The notes beneath the pieces are model-generated. The model was given only the letters and a program-made list of their open reading frames with translations, searched no databases and was not told the origin of the DNA. Below are positions 8,398 to 16,131 of a stretch of 64,000 nt of DNA, one piece after another; position 1 is the stretch's first letter; each line of letters starts with the position of its first letter. Both the position numbers and the translations under genes were made by a program. This DNA is from Paraburkholderia sp. CNPSo 3274 (GTDB taxonomy: Bacteria; Pseudomonadota; Gammaproteobacteria; Burkholderiales; Burkholderiaceae), in contig NZ_JAMBPR010000040.1 of assembly GCF_024206475.1 (NCBI RefSeq), forward strand, positions 21,798 through 85,797, read 5' to 3'.

Positions 8398-9762
8398 TCA
8401 GAAAAGCGGCGCGGAACGCAGCGCGTTCACTTCGTGTTCGGAAACCGGCGTGCCGTGATTGCCCCACGCCGTGCGGATATACGTGACCACGGCCGCCACC
8501 TCTTCATCGGAGAGCGACTGCGCGAAGGGCGGCATGCCATAGGGCATCGGGTTCTTCCTCGTGCCCGGCGCATAGCCGCCGTTGAGCACCATGCGGATAG
8601 GATTCACGGCCGAGTTCATCTGGATCGACTGGTTGTCGGCGAGCGGCGGGAAATGCGGCGGCTTGCCCTGGCCTTCGGTCGCGTGGCACACCGCGCACTG
8701 CGACTCGTAGATCTTCTTGCCGAGCGGCACGAGGCGCGCGGCTTCTTCCGTCACGAAGGTGCTCTTGGGCGACTTGTCGACTTCGGTGTTGTGGCCCGGC
8801 AGCGACTTCAGATACACGGCCACGGCGCGCACGTCGTCTTCGGTGAGGTACTGGAAGCTGTCGTAGACCACTTCGGCCATCGGCCCGTACACGGCGCCGC
8901 GTTTCGACACGCCCGCGTGCAGCAGATCGACGATGTCCTCGATGCTCCAGTCGCCGAGGCCCGCTTCGCGGTTCGACGTCAGCGAGGGCGCGTACCAGTT
9001 CTGCACGGGAATCAGGCCGCCCTGGAACTCCTTCGAAGCCGAGTTGCCGCCGAGCGCGTTGATGGCCGTGTGGCACATCGTGCAGTGGCCGAGGCCTTCC
9101 ACGAGATAGGCGCCGCGATTCCATTCGGCGGACTGCTTCGGGTCGGGCTTGAACTCGCCCTGGCGGAAGAACAGCGTGCGCCAGCCGAGCAGCAGCGCGC
9201 GCTTGTTATACGGGAAGCGCAGGTCGTGCGCGCGATTCTCCTTGCGCACGGGCTGGGTGGAGAGCAGGTACGCGAAGATGGCGTCCGAGTCCGCGCGCGT
9301 GACCTTGGTGTATGACGCGAACGGCATGGCCGGATAGAGCAGCGTGCCGTCGCGCGACTTGCCCTCGTGCAGCATGCGGTAGAACTCGTCGGCGGTCCAC
9401 GAGCCGATGCCGAAGGTCTTGTCCGACGAGATGTTCGGCGTGTAGAGCGTGCCGAACGGCGTTTCCATCGGACGCCCGCCGCCGAACATCTGCTCGGAAG
9501 GCACCGTGTGGCACGCGATGCAGTCGCCGGCGCGCGCGAGATATTCGCCGCGCGCGATCAGTTCGGCGTTGCTCGCGATCGGCTTCGCGTTGGCCGTGGC
9601 TGCCGCCGCGGCGGCGCTCGCCGCGTCTGCTGCGTTCGCGCTGGGCGCGGCCGTTTGCGCGAGCGCGACTGCGGCGCCCATGCAGAGCGTGGCGGCCGCG
9701 AGCGAGAGGCGAGCCGCGAGCGGCCTGGACGATGACGGGAGAAGGGATCGAAGTCTGCGCAC
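8398..9762 (-). CDS. Tri-haem cytochrome c (alcohol-dehydrogenase-subunit type)
   Basis: A 454-residue exported protein. The signal peptide covers about residues 1-36, then an Ala-rich linker, then three cytochrome c domains with CIACH (81-85), CTMCH (227-231) and CAVCH (356-360). The three-domain layout matches the membrane-bound cytochrome subunits of periplasmic alcohol, aldehyde and gluconate dehydrogenases. Here, however, no dehydrogenase partner gene is adjacent. The neighbours are oxidase subunits, so it may carry electrons from another dehydrogenase straight to this oxidase. The start is supported by the signal peptide; the partner is unknown. Confidence 0.88.
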   Translation of the reverse strand: MRRLRSLLPSSSRPLAARLSLAAATLCMGAAVALAQTAAPSANAADAASAAAAAATANAKPIASNAELIARGEYLARAGDCIACHTVPSEQMFGGGRPMETPFGTLYTPNISSDKTFGIGSWTADEFYRMLHEGKSRDGTLLYPAMPFASYTKVTRADSDAIFAYLLSTQPVRKENRAHDLRFPYNKRALLLGWRTLFFRQGEFKPDPKQSAEWNRGAYLVEGLGHCTMCHTAINALGGNSASKEFQGGLIPVQNWYAPSLTSNREAGLGDWSIEDIVDLLHAGVSKRGAVYGPMAEVVYDSFQYLTEDDVRAVAVYLKSLPGHNTEVDKSPKSTFVTEEAARLVPLGKKIYESQCAVCHATEGQGKPPHFPPLADNQSIQMNSAVNPIRMVLNGGYAPGTRKNPMPYGMPPFAQSLSDEEVAAVVTYIRTAWGNHGTPVSEHEVNALRSAPLF

Positions 9763-9775
9763 GTCGAGGCCCCGG

Positions 9776-10474
9776 CTAGTTATGGACGCTGCCGCACGCG
9801 AGCGGCAGCGGCGAGGCCGCCGCTGGCGTCGTATCGGCGGGCGCGGGTTGCGACGAGAGCCAGGCCGCGATCGCGGTGATGTCGCGGTCGGCGAGACGGG
9901 TGGCGATGTCGTGCATGCAGTCCGGCGCGGCGGCGCGGCGTGTGCCGTAGCGGAACGCGCCGAGCTGCGCGCTGATGTAGTTCGGATGCAGGCCCACGAG
10001 GCCCGGAATGGCGGGCTGCATGCCCGTGAGCGAGGCGCCGTGGCAGCCTGCGCAGGCGGGCACGTTACGCTTGCTGTCGCCGTTCATGACGAGCGATTTG
10101 CCGAGCGCGAGCGTGGCCGCGTCGACCGTGGGCCTGGCGGGCGCAGGATAGGGCGGGTGCTGCTGCGAGAAGAATTCCGCGATCTGCTTGAGGTAGGCGT
10201 CGGGTAGATACGCCAGCAGATAGTTCATGGGCGGATAGCTGCGGCCGCCGTCGCGGAAGGCGACGAGCTGGTTGAACAGATAGCCCGCCGGCTTGCCCGC
10301 GAGACGCGGGAAGTAGTCGTTGTCGGTGCCTTCGCCGTGCGCGCCGTGGCAGGCCGCGCAACCCATCACGCGGGCCTGCATCGTGTCAGGCGCGGGCTCG
10401 GCGGGCGGCGCCGCGAGGAGCGGCGCCCATGGCAGCGCGAGCGCAAGGATGAGTAGGACGATGCGGGTTCTCAA
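9776..10474 (-). CDS. Di-haem cytochrome c4-like protein
   Basis: A 232-residue periplasmic protein with a signal peptide (residues 1 to ~22, ending LLAAPP) and two haem c motifs, CAACH (39-43) and CAGCH (141-145), in two similar halves as in cytochrome c4. It is the first gene of the minus-strand oxidase operon (13 bases before the tri-haem cytochrome gene). Cytochrome c4 proteins shuttle electrons to terminal oxidases, which fits. Family and export are clear; the exact redox partner is inferred. Confidence 0.88.
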   Translation of the reverse strand: MRTRIVLLILALALPWAPLLAAPPAEPAPDTMQARVMGCAACHGAHGEGTDNDYFPRLAGKPAGYLFNQLVAFRDGGRSYPPMNYLLAYLPDAYLKQIAEFFSQQHPPYPAPARPTVDAATLALGKSLVMNGDSKRNVPACAGCHGASLTGMQPAIPGLVGLHPNYISAQLGAFRYGTRRAAAPDCMHDIATRLADRDITAIAAWLSSQPAPADTTPAAASPLPLACGSVHN

Positions 10475-10848
10475 TGATTCCCTCGTTGCGGATGGTGACT
10501 ACACAAACGCGTTGCGATTCGATATCAGTTGAGGCGTCGTCCGTGGGGGATTCTCATTGTCCAAAACGGCCGGGCGCGCACCTTTTCGAGGAGATTATCG
10601 GAGAACGCCGACTTGTGCAGCCAGGATGTGCAAATAAATTCGCCGGATTATTGCAGCGCGATATGTTTGCTAACACAACGATGCGCGCTTCTCCCTGCGG
10701 GTCGGCGCGGCGCGAATTGCATCGGAATGCGAAATAAAATGAGGATCGTTCACGGAGCGATTTCGTGTGGTGTCCGGGCCTGCACGGGTGGCGTCCATCA
10801 TGCGGTCGTAGGATGTCCTCAGTCGCATGCGCGCGCGCTTTTCCAGCG
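10475..10848. other. Non-coding interval before the oxidase operon
   Basis: About 370 bp between the divergent oxidase operon and the GntR-regulator promoter, with lower GC than its surroundings. It must hold the oxidase operon promoter on the minus strand. I looked for an Anr/FNR box (TTGAT-N4-ATCAA) because ba3-type oxidases are often oxygen-regulated, and saw none. No gene is supported. Confidence 0.5.
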
Positions 10849-10868
10849 GTTGTCCGACAACGTATAAT
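10849..10868 (+). promoter_or_regulatory. Promoter -10 with overlapping palindromic operator of the GntR regulator
   Basis: A perfect palindrome GTTGTC-C-GACAAC (10849-10861) sits directly upstream of a consensus -10 TATAAT (10863-10868), about 45 bases before the regulator start. FCD-family GntR repressors typically bind short odd-spaced palindromes of this form, so it is a likely autoregulatory site placed between -35 and -10. Two related 13-mers occur at 13370 and 13541. Confidence 0.65.
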
Positions 10869-10913
10869 GGAATGACATGACTTACGCACGCATATCGAGC
10901 CAAGGAGATCCAC

Positions 10914-11654
10914 ATGGCGGAGTCGCTTGCCACGCCCATCGCCGCGCGTAGCCGCAATCTCGCCGAGCAGGTCGTCAACTTCATCAGCGAGCAGATCGCC
11001 GCGCGCGCGCTCAAGCCCGGCGACAAGCTGCCCACCGAAAGCAACCTCATGACGCAACTGGGCGTGAGCCGCACGGTGGTGCGCGAGGCCATCTCGCGTC
11101 TGCAGGCCATGTCGGTGATCGAAACGCGTCACGGCATTGGCAGCTTCGTGCTGGAGCCGCGCCGCGAGCCGCTCGATCTCGACGTCGTCCCGGCCAGCAC
11201 GCTGGACGATGTGCTTTCCGTGCTGGAGCTGCGCATCAGTCTCGAAACGGAGGCCGCGGGCCTTGCCGCCCAGCGTGCAAGCGAGCGCGACCTGGCCGGT
11301 ATGCGCGCCGCGCTCGACACACTCGACGTCGTCATCCGCACGGGCGGCGACAGTTCGGGCGCCGACCTCGAATTCCACATCTCGGTGGCGCGCGCCACGG
11401 GCAACCGCTATTTCGTCGACATCCTCACGCAGATGGGCGCGGCGTTGATCCCGCGCCGTCGCGTCGATTCGGCTGGCATCGCGCATCGCGATCCGCAGGC
11501 TTACGCCGAGCTGGTGAACCGCGAGCACGAGAGCATTTTCGACGCCATTGCCCGTCACGATCCCGAGGGCGCACGCGCGGCCATGCGCATGCATCTGTCG
11601 AGCAGCCGCGAGCGGCTGCGCCGCGCGGCGGCGGAGTCGGGCGAAAAGGCATAG
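10914..11654 (+). CDS. GntR-family regulator, FadR subfamily (FCD domain)
   Basis: A 246-residue regulator. The N-terminal winged helix (about 15-85) has the GntR pattern GDKLPTESNLMTQLGVSRTVVREA followed by RHGIGSFV. The C-terminal FCD effector domain (about 100-235) shows the metal/ligand-binding residues in DLEFHISVARATGN and NREHESIF. Such proteins usually repress sugar-acid catabolic genes and are released by a pathway intermediate. It is convergent with the semialdehyde dehydrogenase gene and close to the glucarate genes, and operator-like 13-mers lie at its own promoter and at both glucarate promoters. A good AAGGAG site fixes the start. The effector is inferred to be glucarate or a derivative. 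Confidence 0.9.
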   Translation: MAESLATPIAARSRNLAEQVVNFISEQIAARALKPGDKLPTESNLMTQLGVSRTVVREAISRLQAMSVIETRHGIGSFVLEPRREPLDLDVVPASTLDDVLSVLELRISLETEAAGLAAQRASERDLAGMRAALDTLDVVIRTGGDSSGADLEFHISVARATGNRYFVDILTQMGAALIPRRRVDSAGIAHRDPQAYAELVNREHESIFDAIARHDPEGARAAMRMHLSSSRERLRRAAAESGEKA

Positions 11655-11681
11655 CGCGTTCCGGCACGTAGTGTGCACAGA

Positions 11682-11719
11682 AAAACAGCGGCTGCAGGTT
11701 GAACTGCAGCCGCTGTTTT
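11682..11719. terminator. Strong bidirectional rho-independent terminator
   Basis: A perfect 12-bp stem CAGCGGCTGCAG / CTGCAGCCGCTG with a 6-base loop, flanked by AAAA on the left and TTTT on the right, so it works on both strands. It separates the convergent regulator and dehydrogenase genes. Confidence 0.88.
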
Positions 11720-11754
11720 CATTTGCGAAGCGCGAAAGGCGCTGACGAGGCAGC

Positions 11755-13338
11755 TCAGCCGCGCACCAGTTCGCCGTTCTTGCGCCGCCAGAGGTCGAGC
11801 GGATTGGCGTCCGCAAGCGCCTGCGGCAGCAGTTCGGCCGGGAAGTCCTGGTAACACACCGGCCGCAGGAAGCGCTCCATCGCGCTCGTGCCCACCGAGG
11901 TCGCGCGGCTATCGGACGTGGCCGGGAACGGGCCGCCGTGCACCATCGCGTGCGTGACCTCCACGCCGGTCGGGAAGCCGTTCACGAGCAGGCGGCCGGC
12001 CTTGCGCTCGAGTATCGGCACGAGGCGCATCGCGGCGGGCACGTCGGCGCGGTCCATCTGGATCGTCGCGGTCAGCTGCCCCGCGAAGTGTTCGGCCACG
12101 GCGAGCAGTTCGGTTTCGTCCTTGCAGCGCACGAGCGTCGAGGCTGGGCCGAACACTTCGTCTTCGAGGGCGGGCTGCGCGAGGAAAGTTTGCGCGTCCG
12201 TCACGAAGAGGGCGGCGAACGCCTGGTTCGGGCCGCTCGCGCTCTGGCCTTGCGCGAGCGCGCTCACGCCCTGGGTTTCGGCCAGACGCCGCGCGCCTTC
12301 TTCATACGCCGCATGGATACCCGCCGTGAGCATGGTCTGCGCGGGCTTGACGCCCAGCGCCTGCGCCGCGGCCTGCGCGAACTGGTCGAGCGCCGGACCC
12401 TCGATGCCGATCGCCAGACCCGGATTCGTGCAGAACTGACCCGCGCCGAGCACGAGCGAATCGACGAAGCCCTGCGCGATGGCCGCACCGCGTGCCGCGA
12501 GCGCCTCGGGCAGCAGGAACACGGGATTGATGCTGCTCATTTCCGCGTAGACGGGAATGGGCTCGGGCCGATTCGCGGCGATGCGCATGAGCGCCGTGCC
12601 GCCCGCGCGCGAGCCGGTGAAGCCCACGGCCTTGATGGCCGGATGCGCAACGAGCGCCTCGCCCACCGTGCGCCCCGCGCCGACGATGAGCGAGAACACC
12701 CCCTCGGGCAGCCCCATCTCCTGCACGGCCTGCTGGATCACGCGGCCCACCATCTCCGAGGTGCCGAGGTGCGCGCCGTGCGCCTTGACGATGACCGGGC
12801 AGCCCGCCGCCAGCGCTGCGGCCGTGTCGCCGCCCGCCACCGAGAACGCGAGCGGGAAGTTGCTCGCGCCGAACACGGCGACCGGGCCGAGCGCGATTTT
12901 CTGCAGACGCAGGTCGGCGCGCGGCAGCGGCTTGCGCTCGGGCAGGGCGGCGTCGAGCGTGGGCGTGAGCCACAGTCCCTGGCGCACTTCCTGTGCGAAC
13001 AGCTTCAGTTGACCGACGGTGCGGCCGCGCTCGCCTTCGAGGCGTGCCTTGGGCAGGCCGGTTTCCGCGTGGGCGCGTTCGGTGAGCGCGTCGCCGAGCG
13101 CGGCGATGCCGTCGGCGATGCGTTCGAGGAACGCCGCGCGCACGGCGAGGGGCAGCGTGCGGTAGGCGTCGAACGCCGCGGCGGCGAGCTTGCAGGCGGC
13201 GTCGACGTCGGCGGCCGTGCCGCTGCCGAAGGCCGGCGCGGGGATCGCTTCGCCCGTGGCGGGATTGAAAGCCGCGAGCGGCTTTTCCGAGCCGCGCACG
13301 GCGCGGCCTCCAATGAGCATGTCGCCAGTGATTTGCAT
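11755..13338 (-). CDS. Alpha-ketoglutarate semialdehyde (2,5-dioxovalerate) dehydrogenase
   Basis: A 527-residue aldehyde dehydrogenase. Catalytic residues are visible: Asn160 in GASNFPLAFS, general base Glu266 in YAEMSSINP, and nucleophile Cys303 in GQFCTNPG. The GASNFPLAFS and AEMSSINPVF signatures and the length of ~525 are those of the sugar-acid KGSADH group rather than generic ~490-residue ALDHs. It oxidises 2,5-dioxopentanoate to 2-oxoglutarate with NAD(P)+, the final step of D-glucarate/galactarate breakdown. It is divergent from the transporter-led glucarate operon, with operator-like 13-mers in between. The start matches the usual family N-terminus (MQITGDMLIGG). Confidence 0.92.
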   Translation of the reverse strand: MQITGDMLIGGRAVRGSEKPLAAFNPATGEAIPAPAFGSGTAADVDAACKLAAAAFDAYRTLPLAVRAAFLERIADGIAALGDALTERAHAETGLPKARLEGERGRTVGQLKLFAQEVRQGLWLTPTLDAALPERKPLPRADLRLQKIALGPVAVFGASNFPLAFSVAGGDTAAALAAGCPVIVKAHGAHLGTSEMVGRVIQQAVQEMGLPEGVFSLIVGAGRTVGEALVAHPAIKAVGFTGSRAGGTALMRIAANRPEPIPVYAEMSSINPVFLLPEALAARGAAIAQGFVDSLVLGAGQFCTNPGLAIGIEGPALDQFAQAAAQALGVKPAQTMLTAGIHAAYEEGARRLAETQGVSALAQGQSASGPNQAFAALFVTDAQTFLAQPALEDEVFGPASTLVRCKDETELLAVAEHFAGQLTATIQMDRADVPAAMRLVPILERKAGRLLVNGFPTGVEVTHAMVHGGPFPATSDSRATSVGTSAMERFLRPVCYQDFPAELLPQALADANPLDLWRRKNGELVRG

Positions 13339-13369
13339 GTCGTCTCCGAGTATCGTTTCAGTGAGTTAA

Positions 13370-13382
13370 GTCATCGTACAAC
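13370..13382. promoter_or_regulatory. Candidate GntR operator at the dehydrogenase promoter
   Basis: GTCATCGTACAAC lies 32 bases before the dehydrogenase start. It matches the 13-mer at 13541 in 11 of 13 positions and the palindrome at 10849 in 9 of 13. It is proposed as a site for the FCD-GntR regulator. Confidence 0.5.
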
Positions 13383-13511
13383 CATCATACGCCAGATCGT
13401 CGCCGCCGAACACCTGCGGCAGGCGCCCTTTGCCGGTGAGGGGCGCCACAGGCGCGAAAAATCAAGCTTTACCGGTATGATTCCCGTTCCGGAGCAGGGT
13501 AAACACGACAT

Positions 13512-13553
13512 TGGCTCTCGAAGCGGGCAAGCTTAGAATGTCATCAGACAACG
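13512..13553 (+). promoter_or_regulatory. Promoter and downstream operator of the glucarate operon
   Basis: TTGGCT (13512-13517), a 17-base spacer and TAGAAT (13535-13540) form a good sigma-70 promoter. Immediately after it lies GTCATCAGACAAC (13541-13553), which matches the regulator-promoter palindrome (10849-10861) at 10 of 13 positions. Placement over the expected transcription start suits repression. Confidence 0.6.
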
Positions 13554-13606
13554 TACCACGAAGCATCCCATCCGCGCGCCGCCAGCGCCTACAGGAGACA
13601 ACCCCG

Positions 13607-14938
13607 ATGTCCGCCCCTGCCAACCGTTATGAAGACCTGCTGGAGTCGGCTAGCGCCAAGGTCCTGCGGCACGTGCTCCCGCTCTTCCTCATCATGTTCA
13701 TCGCGAACTATATCGACCGTGTGAACGTCGGTTTCGCCGGCGCGCACATGAAAGCCGATATCGGTCTTTCGGCGGCAGCGTATGGGTTCGGCGCGGGGCT
13801 GTTCTTCGTGGGCTATGCGATCTTCGAGGTGCCGTCCAACATCCTCATGCAAAAGTATGGCGCACGCGCCTGGCTCACGCGCATCATGGGCACGTGGGGC
13901 GTCGTGGCGGCCGCCATGGCGTTCGTGCACAACGACACCTCGTTCTACGTGCTGCGTTTTCTGCTGGGCGTTGCCGAAGCGGGCTTCTTTCCCGGCGTGA
14001 TCTATTACTTCGCGCAGTGGCTGCCGCAGAAAGAACGCGGCAAGGCGGCGGCGGTGTTTCTCGCGGGCTCGGCGTTCGCCTCGGTGCTCTCGGGTCCGAT
14101 CACGGGCGCGCTGCTTTCCGTGCGCGGCCTGGGTCTCGCGGGCTGGCAGTGGATGTTTCTGATCGAAGGCGGCTTTTCCATCGTGCTGTGCGGCGTGAGC
14201 TGGGTGTTCCTGAAGTCGCGCATTCGCGACGCGCACTGGCTCACGAGCGACGAGCAGGGCGCGCTCGAAATCTACCTGGCGCGCGAGCAGGCCGAGCGCG
14301 AAGCCGCTACGGGCGCGCACGTTCCGGTGCTGCGCCTCTTGAAGGACCCGCAGATCGTGCTGTTCTGCTTCCTCTACTTCGCCATTCAGCTCACGATCTA
14401 CGCGGCCACGTTCTGGCTGCCCACGATCATCCGCAAGATGGGTGATCTCAGCGACTTCCAGGTGGGTCTCTACAACGCCATTCCGTGGATGATCGCCATC
14501 GTCGCGATGTACTGTTTCGCGCTGCTCTCGGCGAAGTACCGCTTCCAGCAGGCGTGGCTCGCCGTCGCGCTCGTGATCGCGGCCTGCGGCCTGTTCGCTT
14601 CGACGTCGTCGGACCCGGTGTTCTCGTTCGTGGCGATCTGCTTCTCGGCCATCGGCTTCAAGGCGGCTTCGTCGCTGTTCTGGCCGATGCCGCAAGGCTA
14701 TCTCGACACCCGCGTGGCCGCCGGCGTGATTGCGCTCATCAATTCGCTCGGCAACCTGGGCGGGTTCTTCGCGCCGGCCACCTTCGGCTATCTTCAACAG
14801 CATACGGGCTCGATTACGGGCGGCCTCTATGGCCTAGGTGTGACTTCGCTCATTGCCGCCGCCGCCGCGTTCCTCGCCCGCAACAAGCCGTCGCGCCGGG
14901 CCTTTGCCGACGATTCGGTCCGCAGCGGCGCGCACTGA
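13607..14938 (+). CDS. MFS sugar-acid importer (ACS family, glucarate/galactarate type)
   Basis: A 443-residue, 12-TM major-facilitator protein of the anion:cation symporter family. Its N-terminal helix motif IANYIDRVNVGFAG and VPSNILMQKYGARAWLTRI are typical of the GudP/GarP/phthalate-tartrate transporter group. It likely imports D-glucarate or galactarate with protons. The start at 13607 follows a CAGGAGA site; longer frames upstream overlap the promoter. It is the first gene of a plus-strand operon with the lactonase, glucarate dehydratase and keto-deoxyglucarate dehydratase, which supports the substrate. The exact substrate is inferred from context. Confidence 0.88.
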   Translation: MSAPANRYEDLLESASAKVLRHVLPLFLIMFIANYIDRVNVGFAGAHMKADIGLSAAAYGFGAGLFFVGYAIFEVPSNILMQKYGARAWLTRIMGTWGVVAAAMAFVHNDTSFYVLRFLLGVAEAGFFPGVIYYFAQWLPQKERGKAAAVFLAGSAFASVLSGPITGALLSVRGLGLAGWQWMFLIEGGFSIVLCGVSWVFLKSRIRDAHWLTSDEQGALEIYLAREQAEREAATGAHVPVLRLLKDPQIVLFCFLYFAIQLTIYAATFWLPTIIRKMGDLSDFQVGLYNAIPWMIAIVAMYCFALLSAKYRFQQAWLAVALVIAACGLFASTSSDPVFSFVAICFSAIGFKAASSLFWPMPQGYLDTRVAAGVIALINSLGNLGGFFAPATFGYLQQHTGSITGGLYGLGVTSLIAAAAAFLARNKPSRRAFADDSVRSGAH

Positions 14939-14977
14939 GCCCGAGCGCAACCCTCAATCGAGAAGGAAACACCCACC

Positions 14978-16066
14978 ATGAACCAGCCGAACCCCGAACG
15001 CTTCTTCGTCTACGTCGCGAATTCGAAAGACGGCGACATTGGCGTGTTCCATCTCGATGCGCGCAATGGCGCGCTCACGCCGCAAGCGCGCGTGGCCGCG
15101 CAGGACAACGTGATGCCGATGGCGCTTTCGCCCGATCGCCGCCGCCTTTACGCGGCCACGCGCGGCGCGGACAAGCGCATCAACGACTACGCCATCGACG
15201 CGCAAAGCGGCAGCCTCGCGCCGCGCGTGCAGACGCCGATCGAAGCGAGCCTCGCGTATCTGTGTGCCGAGCCGCAGGGGCGTTTCCTGCTGGGCGCTTC
15301 GTACGGCGAGCATCGCGTGAGCCTGTATGGCGCGAAAGATCTCGAGAACGGGCAGGGCGCGCCGCTGCAGGTGATCGGCGATATCGAGCACGCGCACGCT
15401 GTGATCGTTTCCGTCGACGGGCGCTTCGCGTATGCGTCGTCGCTCGGCAGCAACCGCGTGTTTGCGTTCGCGCTGGAAGACGCGGGGCGCCTCGTCGAGA
15501 TCGGCGCGGTCGATCTCGGTGCAGGCTTCGGCCCGCGGCATCTGCGCTTTTCGCCCAACGGCGACGTGCTGTACGTGCTGAGCGAATTCCGCGCGACGGT
15601 GGCGGCTTTCGCGCGCGACGCCGCCACAGGCAAGCTCACGGCGCTGCACGTTTCGCCGCGTGCTCCGGTTCTCGCGCATCTGAACGACGGCTTCGCGCGC
15701 CCGAGCCCCACGGACCCCGTGCAGCCCGACCCCGCTGTGCTCGCGAAGCTCGTCTGGGCCGCCGATATCCACGTTTCGCCCGATGGGCGCTTCGTCTACG
15801 TGTCCGAGCGCACGACGAGCCAGATTCTCACGCTGCGTGTAGCAGATAACGGCGCGCCCGAATACTTGGGTGCGACCGCGACCGAGACGCAGCCGCGCGG
15901 TTTTCGCATCGATCCGACGGGCCGTTTTCTCGTGGCGTGCGGAGAAAAATCGCAACACGTGTCGGTCTACGCGATCGATGCGGCGAGCGGCGCGCTCACA
16001 CCCGTCTCGCGCGGCGAGGGCGGCAACGGCGCGAACTGGGTGGAGATCGTCGCCGCCAACGCTTGA
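14978..16066 (+). CDS. Lactonase family beta-propeller (6-phosphogluconolactonase-like)
   Basis: A 362-residue protein with repeated blade signatures (SPDRRRLYAATRG, SVDGRFAYASSLG, SPNGDVLYVLSE, SPDGRFVYVSERT) typical of the seven-bladed lactonase family (YbhE/Pgl type). No signal peptide is seen. In this operon it may open an aldaric-acid lactone (for example glucaro-lactone) before dehydration, instead of serving the pentose phosphate route. A GAGAAGGAAA site precedes the ATG, 39 bases after the transporter stop. Family is sure; the substrate is inferred from the neighbours. Confidence 0.85.
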   Translation: MNQPNPERFFVYVANSKDGDIGVFHLDARNGALTPQARVAAQDNVMPMALSPDRRRLYAATRGADKRINDYAIDAQSGSLAPRVQTPIEASLAYLCAEPQGRFLLGASYGEHRVSLYGAKDLENGQGAPLQVIGDIEHAHAVIVSVDGRFAYASSLGSNRVFAFALEDAGRLVEIGAVDLGAGFGPRHLRFSPNGDVLYVLSEFRATVAAFARDAATGKLTALHVSPRAPVLAHLNDGFARPSPTDPVQPDPAVLAKLVWAADIHVSPDGRFVYVSERTTSQILTLRVADNGAPEYLGATATETQPRGFRIDPTGRFLVACGEKSQHVSVYAIDAASGALTPVSRGEGGNGANWVEIVAANA

Positions 16067-16131
16067 CCGGTTCAACCCAAAGTTTCGATTGTCAGGGCGC
16101 AGCGCGCCGCACTTTTACAGGTAATCCGTTC

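Noticed and set aside
10475..10848. Anr/FNR oxygen-response box before the ba3-type oxidase operon
   Set aside because: I looked for TTGAT-N4-ATCAA and found no adequate match, so no oxygen regulation is claimed from sequence.
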